Shown one piece after another: positions 1-10,168 of a stretch of 64,000 nt of DNA (position 1 is the first letter of the stretch; every line of letters begins with the position of its first letter). This DNA comes from Saliniradius amylolyticus. Its GTDB lineage: Bacteria; Pseudomonadota; Gammaproteobacteria; Enterobacterales; Alteromonadaceae. The position numbers and the translations under genes were made by a program. Under the pieces are notes generated by a model. The model had not been told where the DNA came from, did not search any database, and saw only the letters and a list, made by a program, of their open reading frames with translations. Location: positions 2,604,001-2,668,000 of the forward strand of contig NZ_CP029347.1 in assembly GCF_003143555.1 (NCBI RefSeq), given 5' to 3'.

Positions 1-998
1 AGATCGCCACCATGCTAAGCGCTGGCGTGACTCTGATCCAGACCATCGATATGATCGCCGACGGGGCTAACAATGCCGCTATGCGCAAGATGCTGATCGA
101 AATTGGTAATGATGTGAAGGCTGGCACCCCCTTATCCGAATCCTTGCGTAAACATCCCGATCATTTCGATGAACTTTATTGCGACCTGGTAGAAACCGGT
201 GAGCAATCAGGCTCACTGGAAACTATTTATGATCGTATTGCCACCTACAAAGAAAAGGCCGAGGCTTTAAAGTCCAAGATTAAAAAAGCCATGTTCTATC
301 CCATTGCGGTGATCGTTGTGGCGACCATTGTTACCTTGATTCTGCTTATTTTTGTCGTCCCTCAGTTTCAGGAAATCTTTGCCAGTTTCGGAGCCGAGTT
401 GCCCGCATTCACTCTTTTTGTTTTGGGTATCTCCCAGGCAATTCAGAATTATGGTTTGTATATGGCCGGTGCTCTGGTCGCTGCAGCGGCATTATTTAAA
501 CGGGCTCATAAAAAGTCTAAGAAGCTTAGGGACAAGGTGGATAAACAGATCCTGAAGATTCCTGTTATTGGTGAAATTCTAAAAAAAGCCTCCATCGCAC
601 GCTTTACCCGCACCCTGTCCACGACCTTTGCCGCCGGTGTCCCCTTAATCGGCGCTCTGGAATCGGCCGCTGGCGCAGCTGGTAACGCAGTGTTCCGGGA
701 TGCCATCTTAACCATTCGCAAGGAAGTCTCCGGTGGCATGCAGATGAATACTGCCATGCGCGATACCGGCGTGTTTCCGGATATGGTAGTGCAAATGGTC
801 GCTATCGGCGAAGAGTCCGGATCGGTGGACGATATGCTGGACAAGGTGGCCACCATCTACGAACGGGAAGTGGACGATCTCGTCGATGGCCTGACAGCCT
901 TGCTGGAGCCAATGATAATGGCCGTATTGGGTGTAGTGATCGGTGGTCTGATCATCGCTATGTACTTACCCATATTCCAGATGGGCAGTGTGGTTTAA
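1..998 (+). CDS. pilC: Type IV pilus inner-membrane platform protein PilC (5' truncated by window edge)
   Basis: Inner-membrane platform of the type IV pilus machine, which links the assembly and retraction ATPases to the growing pilus. The reading frame is open through base 1, and about 331 residues are visible. PilC is usually about 400-415 aa, so roughly 75 N-terminal residues lie outside the window and the first ATG at 12 is not the real start. Seen: the end of the first T2SSF domain, a long hydrophobic segment (around visible residues 95-120), a second hydrophobic stretch, a second T2SSF domain beginning ARFTRTLSTTFAAGVPL, and a C-terminal membrane segment ending in YLPIFQMG. That close is typical of PilC/GspF proteins. 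pilD follows 52 bases downstream in the same direction, the usual pilB-pilC-pilD order, which favours PilC over GspF. Confidence 0.95.
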   Translation, partial: IATMLSAGVTLIQTIDMIADGANNAAMRKMLIEIGNDVKAGTPLSESLRKHPDHFDELYCDLVETGEQSGSLETIYDRIATYKEKAEALKSKIKKAMFYPIAVIVVATIVTLILLIFVVPQFQEIFASFGAELPAFTLFVLGISQAIQNYGLYMAGALVAAAALFKRAHKKSKKLRDKVDKQILKIPVIGEILKKASIARFTRTLSTTFAAGVPLIGALESAAGAAGNAVFRDAILTIRKEVSGGMQMNTAMRDTGVFPDMVVQMVAIGEESGSVDDMLDKVATIYEREVDDLVDGLTALLEPMIMAVLGVVIGGLIIAMYLPIFQMGSVV

Positions 999-1050
999 TC
1001 GGCGCTTTTCTGGCAGAGTCTGCTCTATTAGTTTTTGACTTTACCAACCC

Positions 1051-1932
1051 ATGACCGAGATTTTAACTCTACTGGAAGTTTCTCCGGCGTTTCTGCTTAG
1101 CCTCATCGCCTTTATCAGCTTAATGGTAGGCAGTTTTCTCAATGTCGTCATCTACCGCTTGCCTGTGATGATGGAGCGAGAATGGCAAAGCGAATATCAA
1201 AGCTATTTCCATGACCAGGCAGCTGAAACTGACAACTCAACCAAACCCTTTAACCTGGTTAAACCGGACTCCACCTGTCCCCATTGTCACACCCCCATTA
1301 AGGCAATTCACAATGTTCCCGTATTGAGCTGGCTCTTTCTGAAAGGCCGCTGCGCTTATTGCCAGACGACCATTCCTGCCCGCTACCCTATGGTGGAAGC
1401 TCTCACCACGCTGTTGTCGGTCTGGGTTACCTGGCATTTAGGCTATGGGCCCATGCTCATTCCGGCATTGATGTTCACGTGGCTGCTCATCGCTATGACC
1501 TTTATCGATCTGGACAAAATGCTGCTACCGGATCAACTCACCCTGCCCTTACTCTGGCTTGGGCTTATTGGCAGTCTGTACTGGTCTCCGGTTTCTCCTG
1601 AAGATGCCATCTTAGGAGCTGCTGCTGGCTATTTAAGCCTGTGGAGCATCTATTGGGGATTTAAGCTGCTGACTGGCAAAGAGGGTATGGGCTATGGTGA
1701 CTTTAAGCTGCTGGCTGCCTTAGGCGCCTGGCTAGGCTGGCAAGGCCTGCCAGTGGTGATTCTATTGTCGTCCCTGGTTGGGGCCATCGTCGGTCTGTCG
1801 CAGATCGCCTTTAAGGGACAAGACCACGCCAAGCCTATTCCCTTCGGGCCCTACTTAGCGGCTGCAGGCTGGCTGGCTTTCCTCTATGGTGACTGGCTGA
1901 CAGAACAATACTGGCAGTGGGTTTTAGCATGA
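1051..1932 (+). CDS. pilD: Prepilin peptidase / N-methyltransferase PilD
   Basis: Bifunctional inner-membrane aspartic protease that cleaves type IV prepilin (and type II pseudopilin) leaders and N-methylates the new N-terminus. The 293-aa protein begins with a hydrophobic segment containing GSFLNVVIYRLP. A cytoplasmic zinc domain follows with two CxxC pairs (C76/C79 and C101/C104). Both catalytic aspartate motifs are present: FIDLD near residue 153 and the GxGD-type motif GYGDFK near residue 215, among several membrane helices. Length and domain order are normal. It follows pilC and its stop overlaps the coaE start (ATGA), so pilD and coaE are translationally coupled. Confidence 0.97.
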   Translation: MTEILTLLEVSPAFLLSLIAFISLMVGSFLNVVIYRLPVMMEREWQSEYQSYFHDQAAETDNSTKPFNLVKPDSTCPHCHTPIKAIHNVPVLSWLFLKGRCAYCQTTIPARYPMVEALTTLLSVWVTWHLGYGPMLIPALMFTWLLIAMTFIDLDKMLLPDQLTLPLLWLGLIGSLYWSPVSPEDAILGAAAGYLSLWSIYWGFKLLTGKEGMGYGDFKLLAALGAWLGWQGLPVVILLSSLVGAIVGLSQIAFKGQDHAKPIPFGPYLAAAGWLAFLYGDWLTEQYWQWVLA

Positions 1933-2528
1933 GTCGTTTTAAAGTCGGGCTGACCGGTGGCATAGCCAGCGGTAAGACCACCGTATCCAACCTGTTTGCA
2001 GAACTTGGCGTTAGCATTATTGATGCCGACATTATTGCTCGTCAGGTGGTAGAGCCGGGCAGCGGTGCGCTGGGGAAAATCGAGCAGCGATTCGGCGATA
2101 AGGTCTTAAGCACCAATGGTCACCTGGATCGCGCCAAATTAAGAGAAATTATCTTTAGTCAGCCAGAGCAGAAGGCCTGGCTGAATCAGTTGCTTCATCC
2201 CCTGATTCGTCAACAGATGATAAAGCAATCCGACGAAGCAAATTCCCCCTACTGCATTCTTGCCATTCCACTGTTGGTTGAAAATCAGTTACAGGCTCTG
2301 GTGGATCGCATTCTGGTTGTGGACGTGCCCGAGTCGGTTCAGATTGAGCGCGTGCAACAAAGAGACAAGGTCGATGCGCAGCATGCCCGGCAGATACAGG
2401 CTTCACAAGCCAGCAGAGAACAGAGACTGGCAATAGCCGATGATGTGCTATCCAACACCGATAATGTGGCCACCCTGCGCGAGCAGGTCAGAACTTTACA
2501 TGAACGCTATCTGGCTCTGAGTCTATAA
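1929..2528 (+). CDS. coaE: Dephospho-CoA kinase
   Basis: Final step of coenzyme A synthesis: phosphorylates the ribose 3'-OH of dephospho-CoA with ATP. The product from ATG 1929 is 199 aa, the usual size. It opens with the P-loop GGIASGKT at residues 10-17, followed by the DADxIAR motif (IDADIIARQVVEPG) that binds dephospho-CoA, and a lid region with RVQQRDK. An in-frame ATG at 1917 lies inside the end of pilD. The 1929 start gives the ATGA overlap with pilD and the family N-terminus. The pilC-pilD-coaE-zapD-yacG order matches many gammaproteobacteria. Confidence 0.97.
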   Translation: MSRFKVGLTGGIASGKTTVSNLFAELGVSIIDADIIARQVVEPGSGALGKIEQRFGDKVLSTNGHLDRAKLREIIFSQPEQKAWLNQLLHPLIRQQMIKQSDEANSPYCILAIPLLVENQLQALVDRILVVDVPESVQIERVQQRDKVDAQHARQIQASQASREQRLAIADDVLSNTDNVATLREQVRTLHERYLALSL

Positions 2529-2630
2529 CCCACAGAATCCAACGCTAGACTTGTTATAGCTTGCTTGTTAGTTTGTTTTCCTAATTAGTCATTTTTAGCC
2601 ACACACAGGCCTACCGGAGAACACAGGCAG

Positions 2631-3383
2631 ATGAACCAAGCGGTGTTTGAGTTTCCGCTCAATGAAAAAGTAAGGACTTACTTGCGTCTGGAGCAGCTTT
2701 TCAAGCAGTTAAATGCTGTAGAAAGGGCGGAGGAAGACTGGCAATACATTGGTTTTCTGGAGGTCTTGTTCACATTACTCGATTTGGTAGAGCGCGTTGA
2801 TCTGCGCACCGACATGCTCAAGGATATGGACCGCCACGAGAAAAATCTGGTGCACTGGTCCAAGCATCCCAATATCGACAATGATGCTCTTCAATCTGCC
2901 CTAAAACGGGTTTTAGCCCTGCGTAGCGAGCTTGCCAACGCACGTAAAGTTGGCAGCAACCTGAAAGAAGATAAATTTTTAATGTCAATCCGCCAACGTT
3001 TCTCCATTCCTGGCGCGACCTGCAGTTTCGACCTGCCGAATCTGCTTTATTGGCTGCGCCAACCTCAGGAACAGAAGCAGCAAGAGGCCGCCAGTTGGAT
3101 TGCGGAGTTCGGCCTTATGCAAACGGCGATGGACATGACTCTGACCTTCTTACGGGAGCGGGGCAAATTTACATCTCTGGAAGCGGAGAAAGGTTTCTAT
3201 CAGGGCACGGCTGAAGATAAGGTGGAGTTAATACGACTGTACTGTGCCACCGATCAAGGCTACTATCCCACCCTTAGCGGCAATAAGTACCGCTACATTA
3301 TTCGCTTTATCCGCTTTGAACCTGATGCAGACGGTAAGGTCTCAGTAGATAATACGGTCCGTTTCCAATTCGCCAGTTGTTAA
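2631..3383 (+). CDS. zapD: Cell division protein ZapD
   Basis: Cytoplasmic protein that binds the conserved C-terminal tail of FtsZ and cross-links protofilaments in the Z ring. At 250 aa it is the usual length. It is recognised by the overall family pattern: [19 protein letters not shown] at the start, then [24 protein letters not shown] mid-protein and RFQFASC at the end. No signal peptide or membrane segment is present. It has its own 102-base upstream gap after coaE and is followed 4 bases later by yacG, matching the coaE-zapD-yacG order of E. coli. The presumed target, FtsZ, is encoded in the same window with its conserved tail intact. Confidence 0.95.
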   Translation: MNQAVFEFPLNEKVRTYLRLEQLFKQLNAVERAEEDWQYIGFLEVLFTLLDLVERVDLRTDMLKDMDRHEKNLVHWSKHPNIDNDALQSALKRVLALRSELANARKVGSNLKEDKFLMSIRQRFSIPGATCSFDLPNLLYWLRQPQEQKQQEAASWIAEFGLMQTAMDMTLTFLRERGKFTSLEAEKGFYQGTAEDKVELIRLYCATDQGYYPTLSGNKYRYIIRFIRFEPDADGKVSVDNTVRFQFASC

Positions 3384-3387
3384 CCAT

Positions 3388-3615
3388 ATGAAAGTCACCT
3401 GTCCAACCTGCCAAAAACAAGTCGAGTGGGGCCCGCAGAGCCCGAACCGCCCTTTTTGCAGCAAACGCTGTCAACTGATTGATCTTGGCGAGTGGGCCAA
3501 CGAGGAAAAGACCATCCCGGTGGAGCCCGGTCAGGATCAGGATATGAGCGAGATTGACATCGAGCAGATCGAAGAGGTGTTAAGCCAACACGAGCAGGAC
3601 TTCTTTAAGAATTAG
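3388..3615 (+). CDS. yacG: DNA gyrase inhibitor YacG (zinc-finger protein)
   Basis: Small zinc-binding protein that in E. coli binds GyrB and blocks gyrase from DNA. The 75-aa product has a CPTC...CSKRC four-cysteine zinc site (residues 5, 8, 24 and 28), then [11 protein letters not shown], the family signature, and an acidic tail. It lies 4 bases after zapD, so the two are surely co-transcribed. Its last 11 coding bases overlap the 3' end of mutT on the other strand, with no terminator between the two. Confidence 0.95.
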   Translation: MKVTCPTCQKQVEWGPQSPNRPFCSKRCQLIDLGEWANEEKTIPVEPGQDQDMSEIDIEQIEEVLSQHEQDFFKN

Positions 3616-4003
3616 CCAAGCTCAAACTTTTTAACCGCTCCAGAATCGGGCTATTCGCTTCGGGGAAGGCATAATCTTCCAGAGAGGCAATTGACGCCCA
3701 GGTTCCGGGCTGGTCCTCCCGGCCATAGGGCTGGCCTTCAAACTCGGTGACATGAAAGATACGCAGCCGCACGGCTTTGTCTCCGTAATCATGTTCAATC
3801 ACCATCAAAGGTTCAGGACGATGTGCGGTAATGCCCACTTCCTCGGCTAACTCTCTTACCAAGGCGCTGTCCGCCGTTTCCCCGGCCTCAACCTTGCCAC
3901 CGGGGAACTCCCACTTATCACCTTGGTGTTGCTGAGCCGAACGGCGGGTAATAAATACGGCGTCACCCCGCTGGATAACGCCCACAGCCACTTCCACCAG
4001 CAT
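3605..4003 (-). CDS. mutT: 8-oxo-dGTP diphosphatase MutT (Nudix hydrolase)
   Basis: Hydrolyses 8-oxo-dGTP to the monophosphate and so keeps oxidised guanine out of DNA. The 132-aa protein carries a complete Nudix box at residues 36-58 (G-x5-E-x7-REL-x-EE-x-GI), with the [12 protein letters not shown] entry typical of MutT. Its start overlaps the secA stop by one base (TAATG), the same secA-mutT coupling as in E. coli. Its 3' end overlaps yacG in a convergent arrangement. Confidence 0.96.
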   Translation of the reverse strand: MLVEVAVGVIQRGDAVFITRRSAQQHQGDKWEFPGGKVEAGETADSALVRELAEEVGITAHRPEPLMVIEHDYGDKAVRLRIFHVTEFEGQPYGREDQPGTWASIASLEDYAFPEANSPILERLKSLSLANS

Positions 4004-6696
4004 TAGCTGAGTTTACCGTGGCACTGCTTATACTTTTTACCCGAACCACAAGGACAAGGCTCATTGCGACCTACTTTACGACCTTCACGGATTTCCGTTG
4101 CAGGCTGAGCGGCTTCTGACCCTGACTGTGTCTGAGTTTGTTTGGCACGTTCATCGGCTTGCCGGCGCTTCTCTTCCACCGCTTCAACGTCTGATTCGGC
4201 TTGTACACGTACCTTACTGAGCACGCTAATTACATCCACTTTCAGGTTTTCCAGCATGTCGGAAAACAGCTCGAAAGACTCGCGCTTATATTCCTGCTTG
4301 GGGTTCTTCTGAGCATAGCCGCGCAGATGAATACCCTGACGGAGATGATCCATGGCCGCCAAGTGCTCTTTCCAGTGCGTGTCCAGGCTCTGCAGCATGA
4401 TGGCTTTCTCAAACTGGCGCAGTACGGGGGCGCCCACCATTTCTTCTTTTTCCTTATAAGCCTGAGTGACAGCCTCCTGAATACGCTCACGCAGTTTTTC
4501 TTCGTATAGCTTATCCTCGTCCTTAAGCCACTGCTGTATGGGCAGCTCCAACATAAAGTCAGACTTCAGACGCTCTTCCAGGCCTGGCACATCCCACATC
4601 TCTTCCAGCGACTGAGGCGGAATATATTGGCTGACCACCGAGTCCACGACATCGGAACGAATGGCTTCGATGGTCGAACTGATATCACCTTCATCCAACA
4701 GCTCATTACGTTGTTCGTAAATCACCTTACGCTGATCATTGGCAACGTCATCAAACTCCAGCAACTGCTTACGAATATCGAAGTTGCGGCCTTCTACCTT
4801 GCGCTGTGCATTTTCGATGGCCTTAGTCACCCACGGATGCTCTATTGCCTCACCACGTTCCATTCCAAGGCGCTTCATCATGTTAGCCATACGGTCAGAA
4901 GCAAAGATACGCATCAGCGAATCTTCCAGCGACAGGTAAAAACGCGATGACCCCGGATCCCCCTGACGGCCTGCACGTCCACGCAGCTGGTTATCAATAC
5001 GGCGGGATTCGTGACGCTCGGTACCGATAATATGCAAACCACCGGCTTCGATGACTTTAGCATGACGCTCGCGCCACTCTTGCTTAATACGCTCGATGGT
5101 GCTGTCTTTGGGGTCCTTGATAGCCTCGATCTCTGCCTGCCAGTTACCACCCAGAACGATATCCGTGCCCCGGCCGGCCATGTTAGTTGCGATGGTTACC
5201 GCCGATGGCTGCCCAGCCTGAGCGATAATATCCGCTTCCTTAGCATGGAACTTAGCATTCAGGACCTGATGAGAAATCTTGGCTTTTTTCAGTACACTGG
5301 ACAAGAGCTCTGAGGTCTCGATGGAAATGGTACCGACCAAAACGGGCCGTCCTTTCTCCACACACTCTTTAATATCCTCAATAATGGCTTCGTACTTTTC
5401 TTCCGCCGTCAGATAGATGAGGTCCGCCCGGTCATCGCGGATCATAGGCTTGTTAGTGGGAATGACGACAGTTTCCAGACCATAGATATGCTGAAATTCA
5501 AAGGCTTCAGTATCGGCGGTCCCCGTCATTCCGGCCAGCTTGTCGTATAGACGGAAGTAATTCTGGAAGGTAATAGAAGCCAGGGTTTGGTTTTCGTTCT
5601 GTATCTGCACGCCTTCTTTGGCTTCCACCGCCTGATGCAGCCCTTCAGACCAACGACGACCTTCCATTGTACGACCAGTATGTTCGTCGACGATGACGAT
5701 CTCGCCATCCTTAACGATATAATCTACATCTTTGTGGAACAGCTTATGGGCTCGCAGAGCCGCGTTTACATGATGCATCAGAGAGATGTTAGCCGCAGCG
5801 AACAGGGATTCGCCTTCTCCCAATAAGCCGCTCTGCTGCAGAATTTCCTCGACTCTCAGCTGGCCTCGTTCGGTAAGATGAATTTGCTTGGCTTTTTCAT
5901 CGATGGTGTAGTCGCCGGTACTTTCCTCACCCTCTTCATCTTCTTTGTCTTGTTTTTCTAGCTGAGGAATTACCTTATTGATGGCCACATAAAGCTCGGA
6001 GCTGTCCTCAGCCTGGCCGGAGATGATAAGCGGTGTTCGCGCTTCATCAATAAGTACCGAGTCCACCTCATCCACCAGAGCATAATGCAAGGGCCGCTGA
6101 ACCCGGTCATCGGGCCGGAACGCCATGTTGTCTCGTAAATAATCGAAACCAAATTCGTTGTTGGTGCCATAAGTCACATCGGCATTGTAGGCCGCTTTCT
6201 TCTCCTCCTGACTCAGGCCAGGCACATTGGCACCCACCGTCATCCCCAGGAATTCAAACAAGGGGCGGTTACCATCAGCATCCCGTTGGGCCAGATAGTC
6301 ATTCACTGTGATGATGTGTACGCCCTTGCCAGTCAGGCCATTCAGATAAGCGGGCAGCGTAGAGGTCAGGGTCTTACCCTCACCGGTGCGCATCTCGGCT
6401 ATCTTGCCCTGGTGCAACACCATACCGCCGATCATCTGCACGTCGAAGTGGCGCATCTCGAACACCCGCTTACTGGCTTCGCGTACCACGGCGTATGCTT
6501 CGGGAAGAATATCCTGAGTTGTGGCGCCGTCGGTTAAGCGCTGCTTAAACTCGCTCGTTTTGGCTTTGAGTTCCTCATCGCTTAGCTTTTCATAATCCGT
6601 CTCTAAGCGATTGATCTCCGCAACCTGCTTGCTTAACTGCTTTAAAATCCGGTCGTTACGGCTGCCAAATACTTTTCTTATAATACTCGAGAACAT
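4003..6696 (-). CDS. secA: Preprotein translocase ATPase SecA
   Basis: Motor ATPase that drives unfolded preproteins through SecYEG. The product is 897 aa, close to E. coli SecA (901). Seen: Walker [10 protein letters not shown] at residues 102-110, the [12 protein letters not shown] Walker B/DEAD-type motif, [10 protein letters not shown] and the [10 protein letters not shown] motif VI of the second motor domain, and a C-terminal zinc-binding tail with [13 protein letters not shown] that contacts SecB. The neighbouring upstream gene is an M23 peptidase, not secM. A strong intrinsic terminator lies between them, so secA probably has its own promoter in the ~60 bases after that terminator, and arrest-peptide control of the SecM type is not seen. 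Confidence 0.99.
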   Translation of the reverse strand: MFSSIIRKVFGSRNDRILKQLSKQVAEINRLETDYEKLSDEELKAKTSEFKQRLTDGATTQDILPEAYAVVREASKRVFEMRHFDVQMIGGMVLHQGKIAEMRTGEGKTLTSTLPAYLNGLTGKGVHIITVNDYLAQRDADGNRPLFEFLGMTVGANVPGLSQEEKKAAYNADVTYGTNNEFGFDYLRDNMAFRPDDRVQRPLHYALVDEVDSVLIDEARTPLIISGQAEDSSELYVAINKVIPQLEKQDKEDEEGEESTGDYTIDEKAKQIHLTERGQLRVEEILQQSGLLGEGESLFAAANISLMHHVNAALRAHKLFHKDVDYIVKDGEIVIVDEHTGRTMEGRRWSEGLHQAVEAKEGVQIQNENQTLASITFQNYFRLYDKLAGMTGTADTEAFEFQHIYGLETVVIPTNKPMIRDDRADLIYLTAEEKYEAIIEDIKECVEKGRPVLVGTISIETSELLSSVLKKAKISHQVLNAKFHAKEADIIAQAGQPSAVTIATNMAGRGTDIVLGGNWQAEIEAIKDPKDSTIERIKQEWRERHAKVIEAGGLHIIGTERHESRRIDNQLRGRAGRQGDPGSSRFYLSLEDSLMRIFASDRMANMMKRLGMERGEAIEHPWVTKAIENAQRKVEGRNFDIRKQLLEFDDVANDQRKVIYEQRNELLDEGDISSTIEAIRSDVVDSVVSQYIPPQSLEEMWDVPGLEERLKSDFMLELPIQQWLKDEDKLYEEKLRERIQEAVTQAYKEKEEMVGAPVLRQFEKAIMLQSLDTHWKEHLAAMDHLRQGIHLRGYAQKNPKQEYKRESFELFSDMLENLKVDVISVLSKVRVQAESDVEAVEEKRRQADERAKQTQTQSGSEAAQPATEIREGRKVGRNEPCPCGSGKKYKQCHGKLS

Positions 6697-6757
6697 CGAT
6701 TTACCGCTTCCAATCTTCGTATGAGTTCAACGCGTCTTTCGTCAGAATAAAACGCAC

Positions 6758-6787
6758 AAATAAAAACAATCGGCTCAAAGCCGATTG
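6758..6787 (-). terminator. Intrinsic terminator of the M23 peptidase gene, upstream of secA
   Basis: A perfect 9-bp stem (CAATCGGCT / AGCCGATTG, positions 6767-6787) with a 3-base loop. On the minus strand it is followed at once by TTTTTATTTG. It sits 60 bases after the M23 gene stop and about 70 bases before the secA ATG. Confidence 0.88.
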
Positions 6788-6846
6788 CCCAAAACACCGC
6801 CGCCTGCTATTCCTCTCGCAGACTCTTAATTTATGCAGAGGAGACG

Positions 6847-7767
6847 TTATTGAACCTGAGGCTCGCGGTAAACAAACGGCAAGGGGTCGATCTGCTCACC
6901 GTTTTTTAATACTTCGTAATGCACGTGGGCACCGGTAGAACGGCCCGTATTCCCCATTTCGGCGATGGCCTCACCCTGAGTCACCACATCACCGACCTTG
7001 ACCTTGATATCCTTGTTATGGCCATAGCGAGTCACCAGTCCGTCACCATGTTCAATCTCGACCAGATTACCATAACCATAACGCTCACCAGCCCAGGTCA
7101 CTACGCCTGCCCCAGTAGCCACGACATCAATGCCTTCTTCACCGGCAAAGTCCAGTCCCTTATGCATGGCCGGCATCCCGGTAAAGGGGTCTTTTCGCAC
7201 CCCGTAGTAGGAGGACAGCCAACCACTGCCGATAGGTCGTCCCGCCAAGTAGACCTGAGCATCGATATGGTGCTTCATTAACACAGATTCAAGGGCCTTG
7301 AGCTGGCGAGTCTTAATATCCAATGACTGCATTAACCGATCCATGCGCTGCAGCACATCCTCAGAACTATCCAGGCTTGGCATTGCGGCCAACTCTGTAT
7401 TGGGGCCGCCTACAGCAGGTAACTCGGAAAAATTAAATTCCTTGGCACTGATGTCAGCCTGAGCAACCAGACGCTCACCCAATGCATTAAGGCGATGAAG
7501 CTGACTTTGCATCTCACCTAATTTAAGTAACATGCCGTTGAGTTGTTGTTCAGTTTTTTGCTTCAGGTCCGTCACCTGTTGCTTTTGACGTTCCAGGCCG
7601 GTTTGGGTGTAAGCAACCCGTGACAGGTGCTCGTCCGGGCTTTGTACTGCTCGTCCGGCAATAAAAGTCAGGCCTAGAGTCACCGCCAGAGCAGCGATCA
7701 TCTGTCCCTTACTCAGGGTATAGCGCAGACGCCACTTTCGGCTTTTAATCAGCAGAGTAAGACTCAT
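6847..7767 (-). CDS. M23-family peptidoglycan metallopeptidase with membrane anchor and coiled coil
   Basis: Predicted periplasmic M23 (LytM) zinc endopeptidase or its inactive relative. The 306-aa protein has a basic N-terminus and one membrane segment (about residues 23-40). A coiled coil rich in Q/K/L follows (about 55-105), and then a C-terminal LytM domain. The metal-site motifs HKGLDFAG (H-x3-D) and HVHYEVLKNGEQIDP (HxH) are present, which suggests an active enzyme. The layout resembles the DipM/NlpD/MepM-type peptidases found beside lpxC and secA in non-enteric gammaproteobacteria, where E. coli has secM. The role is probably septal or general cell-wall hydrolysis; this is inference. 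Confidence 0.9.
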   Translation of the reverse strand: MSLTLLIKSRKWRLRYTLSKGQMIAALAVTLGLTFIAGRAVQSPDEHLSRVAYTQTGLERQKQQVTDLKQKTEQQLNGMLLKLGEMQSQLHRLNALGERLVAQADISAKEFNFSELPAVGGPNTELAAMPSLDSSEDVLQRMDRLMQSLDIKTRQLKALESVLMKHHIDAQVYLAGRPIGSGWLSSYYGVRKDPFTGMPAMHKGLDFAGEEGIDVVATGAGVVTWAGERYGYGNLVEIEHGDGLVTRYGHNKDIKVKVGDVVTQGEAIAEMGNTGRSTGAHVHYEVLKNGEQIDPLPFVYREPQVQ

Positions 7768-7854
7768 GCAATTCCTGTATTTAACAACAACATCAAAAGA
7801 GATTCTAAACTGACTACCGGATAAAAAAAAGCACGATCCGAAGCCCTAAAACAT

Positions 7855-7878
7855 CAATGCCGCTAGTCAGCGGCATTG
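7855..7878 (-). terminator. Probable terminator after lpxC
   Basis: A 10-bp perfect stem (CAATGCCGCT / AGCGGCATTG) with a 4-base loop starts 18 bases past the lpxC stop. The minus-strand T-run behind it is weak (ATGTTTTAG), so termination may be partial. Confidence 0.55.
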
Positions 7879-7895
7879 TAACGATAACTTTTTAC

Positions 7896-8810
7896 TTAGC
7901 GGGCCAGTACTGGCGCTCCAAAACTGACCGGCAAACTCTCTTGTGAGTCATAAGTCACAAACTCCCAACAATCCGTCTGTGCTAAGAGCTGATTCAGCAA
8001 CTTATTGTTCAGTCCATGACCCGTCTTATAGGCCTTGAGCTCACCAATCAGAGCATGACCGCCGAGGTAAAGATCGCCGATCGCGTCCAGAATCTTATGT
8101 TTAAGAAACTCGTCATCGTAACGAAGGCCTTCCTGATTAAGCACCCGGTACTCATCCAGCGCGACGGCATTATCCATGCTACCACCCAGAGCCAAATCGT
8201 GGGCGTGCATATACTCGAGGTCTTTCATGAAGCCAAAGGTCCGGGCACGGCTGACTTCTTCGATGTAGGAACTGGTATCGAAGTCCATCACCATGTGCTG
8301 GCGCGTTGTCGCAATGGCTGGGTGTTCAAAGTCGATCCGGAAATCAACCCGGAAGCCATCATAAGGGTGTAATTCTGCCCATTTATCGCCGTCTTCGACA
8401 CGTACTGGCTTGGTAATCTTAATAAATTGCTTGGCGGCGTTCAGCTCTTCCACTCCCGCCGATTGCAACAGGAAAATAAAGGGACTGGCACTGCCATCCA
8501 TGATCGGCAGTTCGTTGGAATCCACCTCGATAATAATATTATCGATGCCCATGCCCGCAAGAGCTGAGGCCAGGTGTTCTACCGTAGAGATAGAAACACC
8601 CTGTTCATTGGTCAAACAAGTACACAGCATGGTATCGCCCACAGCGTCTGCCCGGGATGGAATGTCCACATGGGGCTCAAGATCGGCGCGGCGAAACACA
8701 ATTCCGGTGTTCGCCGGCGCTGGCCGGAGAGTCATAGTGACCTTATCACCCTTATGCAGGCCAATACCTGTCACCTGAACAGACTCTTTAATGGTACGTT
8801 GCTTAATCAT
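7896..8810 (-). CDS. lpxC: UDP-3-O-acyl-N-acetylglucosamine deacetylase LpxC
   Basis: Zinc deacetylase catalysing the committed step of lipid A synthesis. I place the start at the ATG at 8810, which gives the family N-terminus [12 protein letters not shown] (304 aa); a TTG at 8825 would add only five residues. Seen: [14 protein letters not shown] with a zinc-ligand histidine, the [10 protein letters not shown] region, and the later zinc-ligand stretch [15 protein letters not shown]. It follows ftsZ with a 118-base gap, the E. coli order. LpxC levels are normally set by FtsH proteolysis; that cannot be read from this sequence. Confidence 0.97.
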   Translation of the reverse strand: MIKQRTIKESVQVTGIGLHKGDKVTMTLRPAPANTGIVFRRADLEPHVDIPSRADAVGDTMLCTCLTNEQGVSISTVEHLASALAGMGIDNIIIEVDSNELPIMDGSASPFIFLLQSAGVEELNAAKQFIKITKPVRVEDGDKWAELHPYDGFRVDFRIDFEHPAIATTRQHMVMDFDTSSYIEEVSRARTFGFMKDLEYMHAHDLALGGSMDNAVALDEYRVLNQEGLRYDDEFLKHKILDAIGDLYLGGHALIGELKAYKTGHGLNNKLLNQLLAQTDCWEFVTYDSQESLPVSFGAPVLAR

Positions 8811-8928
8811 GCTGTCTTTGCTCAATTTTCAACCAAACACGAAGCGGGCGCGCATTCTAGTGGTTTGACCTGCTTTTGTCAAAAAATCTTAACGAAAAAC
8901 AAGCCTTTCCAACCCGTCCTGAGTGCCC

Positions 8929-10110
8929 TTAGTCCGCCTGTTTACGCAAGAATGCCGGAATATCCAGATATTCCAGATCATTGCTGTCTGACTTATCCTC
9001 TGCGGGCTTTTTAGCCGATTCATTGCTAATGGTCGCCACATTTTCCGAACTTGGCTGTTGCAAGCTGAAGTCTGTGGTTTCCTGAACCGACTGACGCTGT
9101 GTCTGCGACTGATTTTGACGGTTACTGACCAAAGAGATCTCTGGCTTACGCTCGGCACCAATACCGGTCGCCACCACCGTCACCCTAATCTCATCGGACA
9201 TTTCCATATCGATAACAGTTCCCACGACGACCGTAGCATTTTCCGAAGCAAAGGCCTTAACCGCATTACCCACAGTCTCAAACTCATCGATGGCGAAATC
9301 AGGTCCGGCGGTGATATTCACCAGGATACCACGAGCACCAGACAGGTCGATGTCTTCCAGCAGCGGACAGGCAATAGCAGCTTCGGCAGCTTCCTCGGCG
9401 CGGTCCTCACCCGAGGCAGATCCACTGCCCATCATAGCCATCCCCATTTCCGACATCACAGTGCGCACATCGGCAAAGTCCACGTTGATAAGGCCGGGAC
9501 GGGTAATCAACTCGGCGATGCCCTGCACGGCACCGCGCAGCACATCGTTTGCGGCACTAAAGGCCTTCAACAGAGGCGTACCCTTGCCCATCACCTTAAG
9601 CAACTTTTCGTTGGGGATGGTGATCAAAGAGTCAACACTCTTGGATAGCTCCTCCATTCCTTCTTCGGCATGAGCACTACGCTTTTTACCCTCGAACGGG
9701 AAAGGCTTGGTGACCACAGCCACCGTCAGAATTCCCATTTGGCGGGCAATGCGCGCCACCTCAGGTGCAGCTCCCGTGCCAGTACCACCACCCATGCCGG
9801 CGGTGATAAATACCATATCGGTACCTTCCAGGCTCTGACGGATGGTTTCATGATCCTCTTCTGCAGCCTGGCGGCCAATTTCCGGATTCGCCCCGGCACC
9901 CAGCCCTTTTGTGACATTAGCACCGATTTGCAGAGTCACATGTGCTTTTGAGCTTCGTAACACCTGCGCGTCGGTATTGATGGAAATAAACTCCACCCCT
10001 TCGATATTGTGTTCAATCATGTGATCGACGGCGTTACCGCCGCCGCCGCCCACACCAACGACTTTTATTACAGCTTCTTCGCTGTGATTATCCATTAGTT
10101 CGTTCATCAT
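8929..10110 (-). CDS. ftsZ: Cell division GTPase FtsZ
   Basis: Tubulin-like GTPase that forms the Z ring. At 393 aa it is slightly longer than E. coli FtsZ (383). It has the [10 protein letters not shown] nucleotide loop, the tubulin signature GGGTGTG at residues 107-113, and the T7 loop NVDFADV. A Q/S-rich variable linker follows, and then the conserved C-terminal peptide [12 protein letters not shown] that ZapD, FtsA, ZipA and MinC bind. The start at 10110 is supported by GGAG six bases upstream. ftsA is 58 bases away. Confidence 0.99.
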   Translation of the reverse strand: MMNELMDNHSEEAVIKVVGVGGGGGNAVDHMIEHNIEGVEFISINTDAQVLRSSKAHVTLQIGANVTKGLGAGANPEIGRQAAEEDHETIRQSLEGTDMVFITAGMGGGTGTGAAPEVARIARQMGILTVAVVTKPFPFEGKKRSAHAEEGMEELSKSVDSLITIPNEKLLKVMGKGTPLLKAFSAANDVLRGAVQGIAELITRPGLINVDFADVRTVMSEMGMAMMGSGSASGEDRAEEAAEAAIACPLLEDIDLSGARGILVNITAGPDFAIDEFETVGNAVKAFASENATVVVGTVIDMEMSDEIRVTVVATGIGAERKPEISLVSNRQNQSQTQRQSVQETTDFSLQQPSSENVATISNESAKKPAEDKSDSNDLEYLDIPAFLRKQAD

Positions 10111-10168
10111 CTTTCTCTCCGGTTTTGTTTTTCAAACTTCCAGCAGTCCGTTTGAAGTATGAATCTGT

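Noticed and set aside
6697-6846. SecM-like arrest peptide upstream of secA
   Set aside because: No short ORF with a signal peptide and arrest motif; the upstream gene is an M23 peptidase.
9058-9648. 196-aa open frame opposite ftsZ
   Set aside because: Antisense shadow of a strongly conserved gene; no family resemblance.
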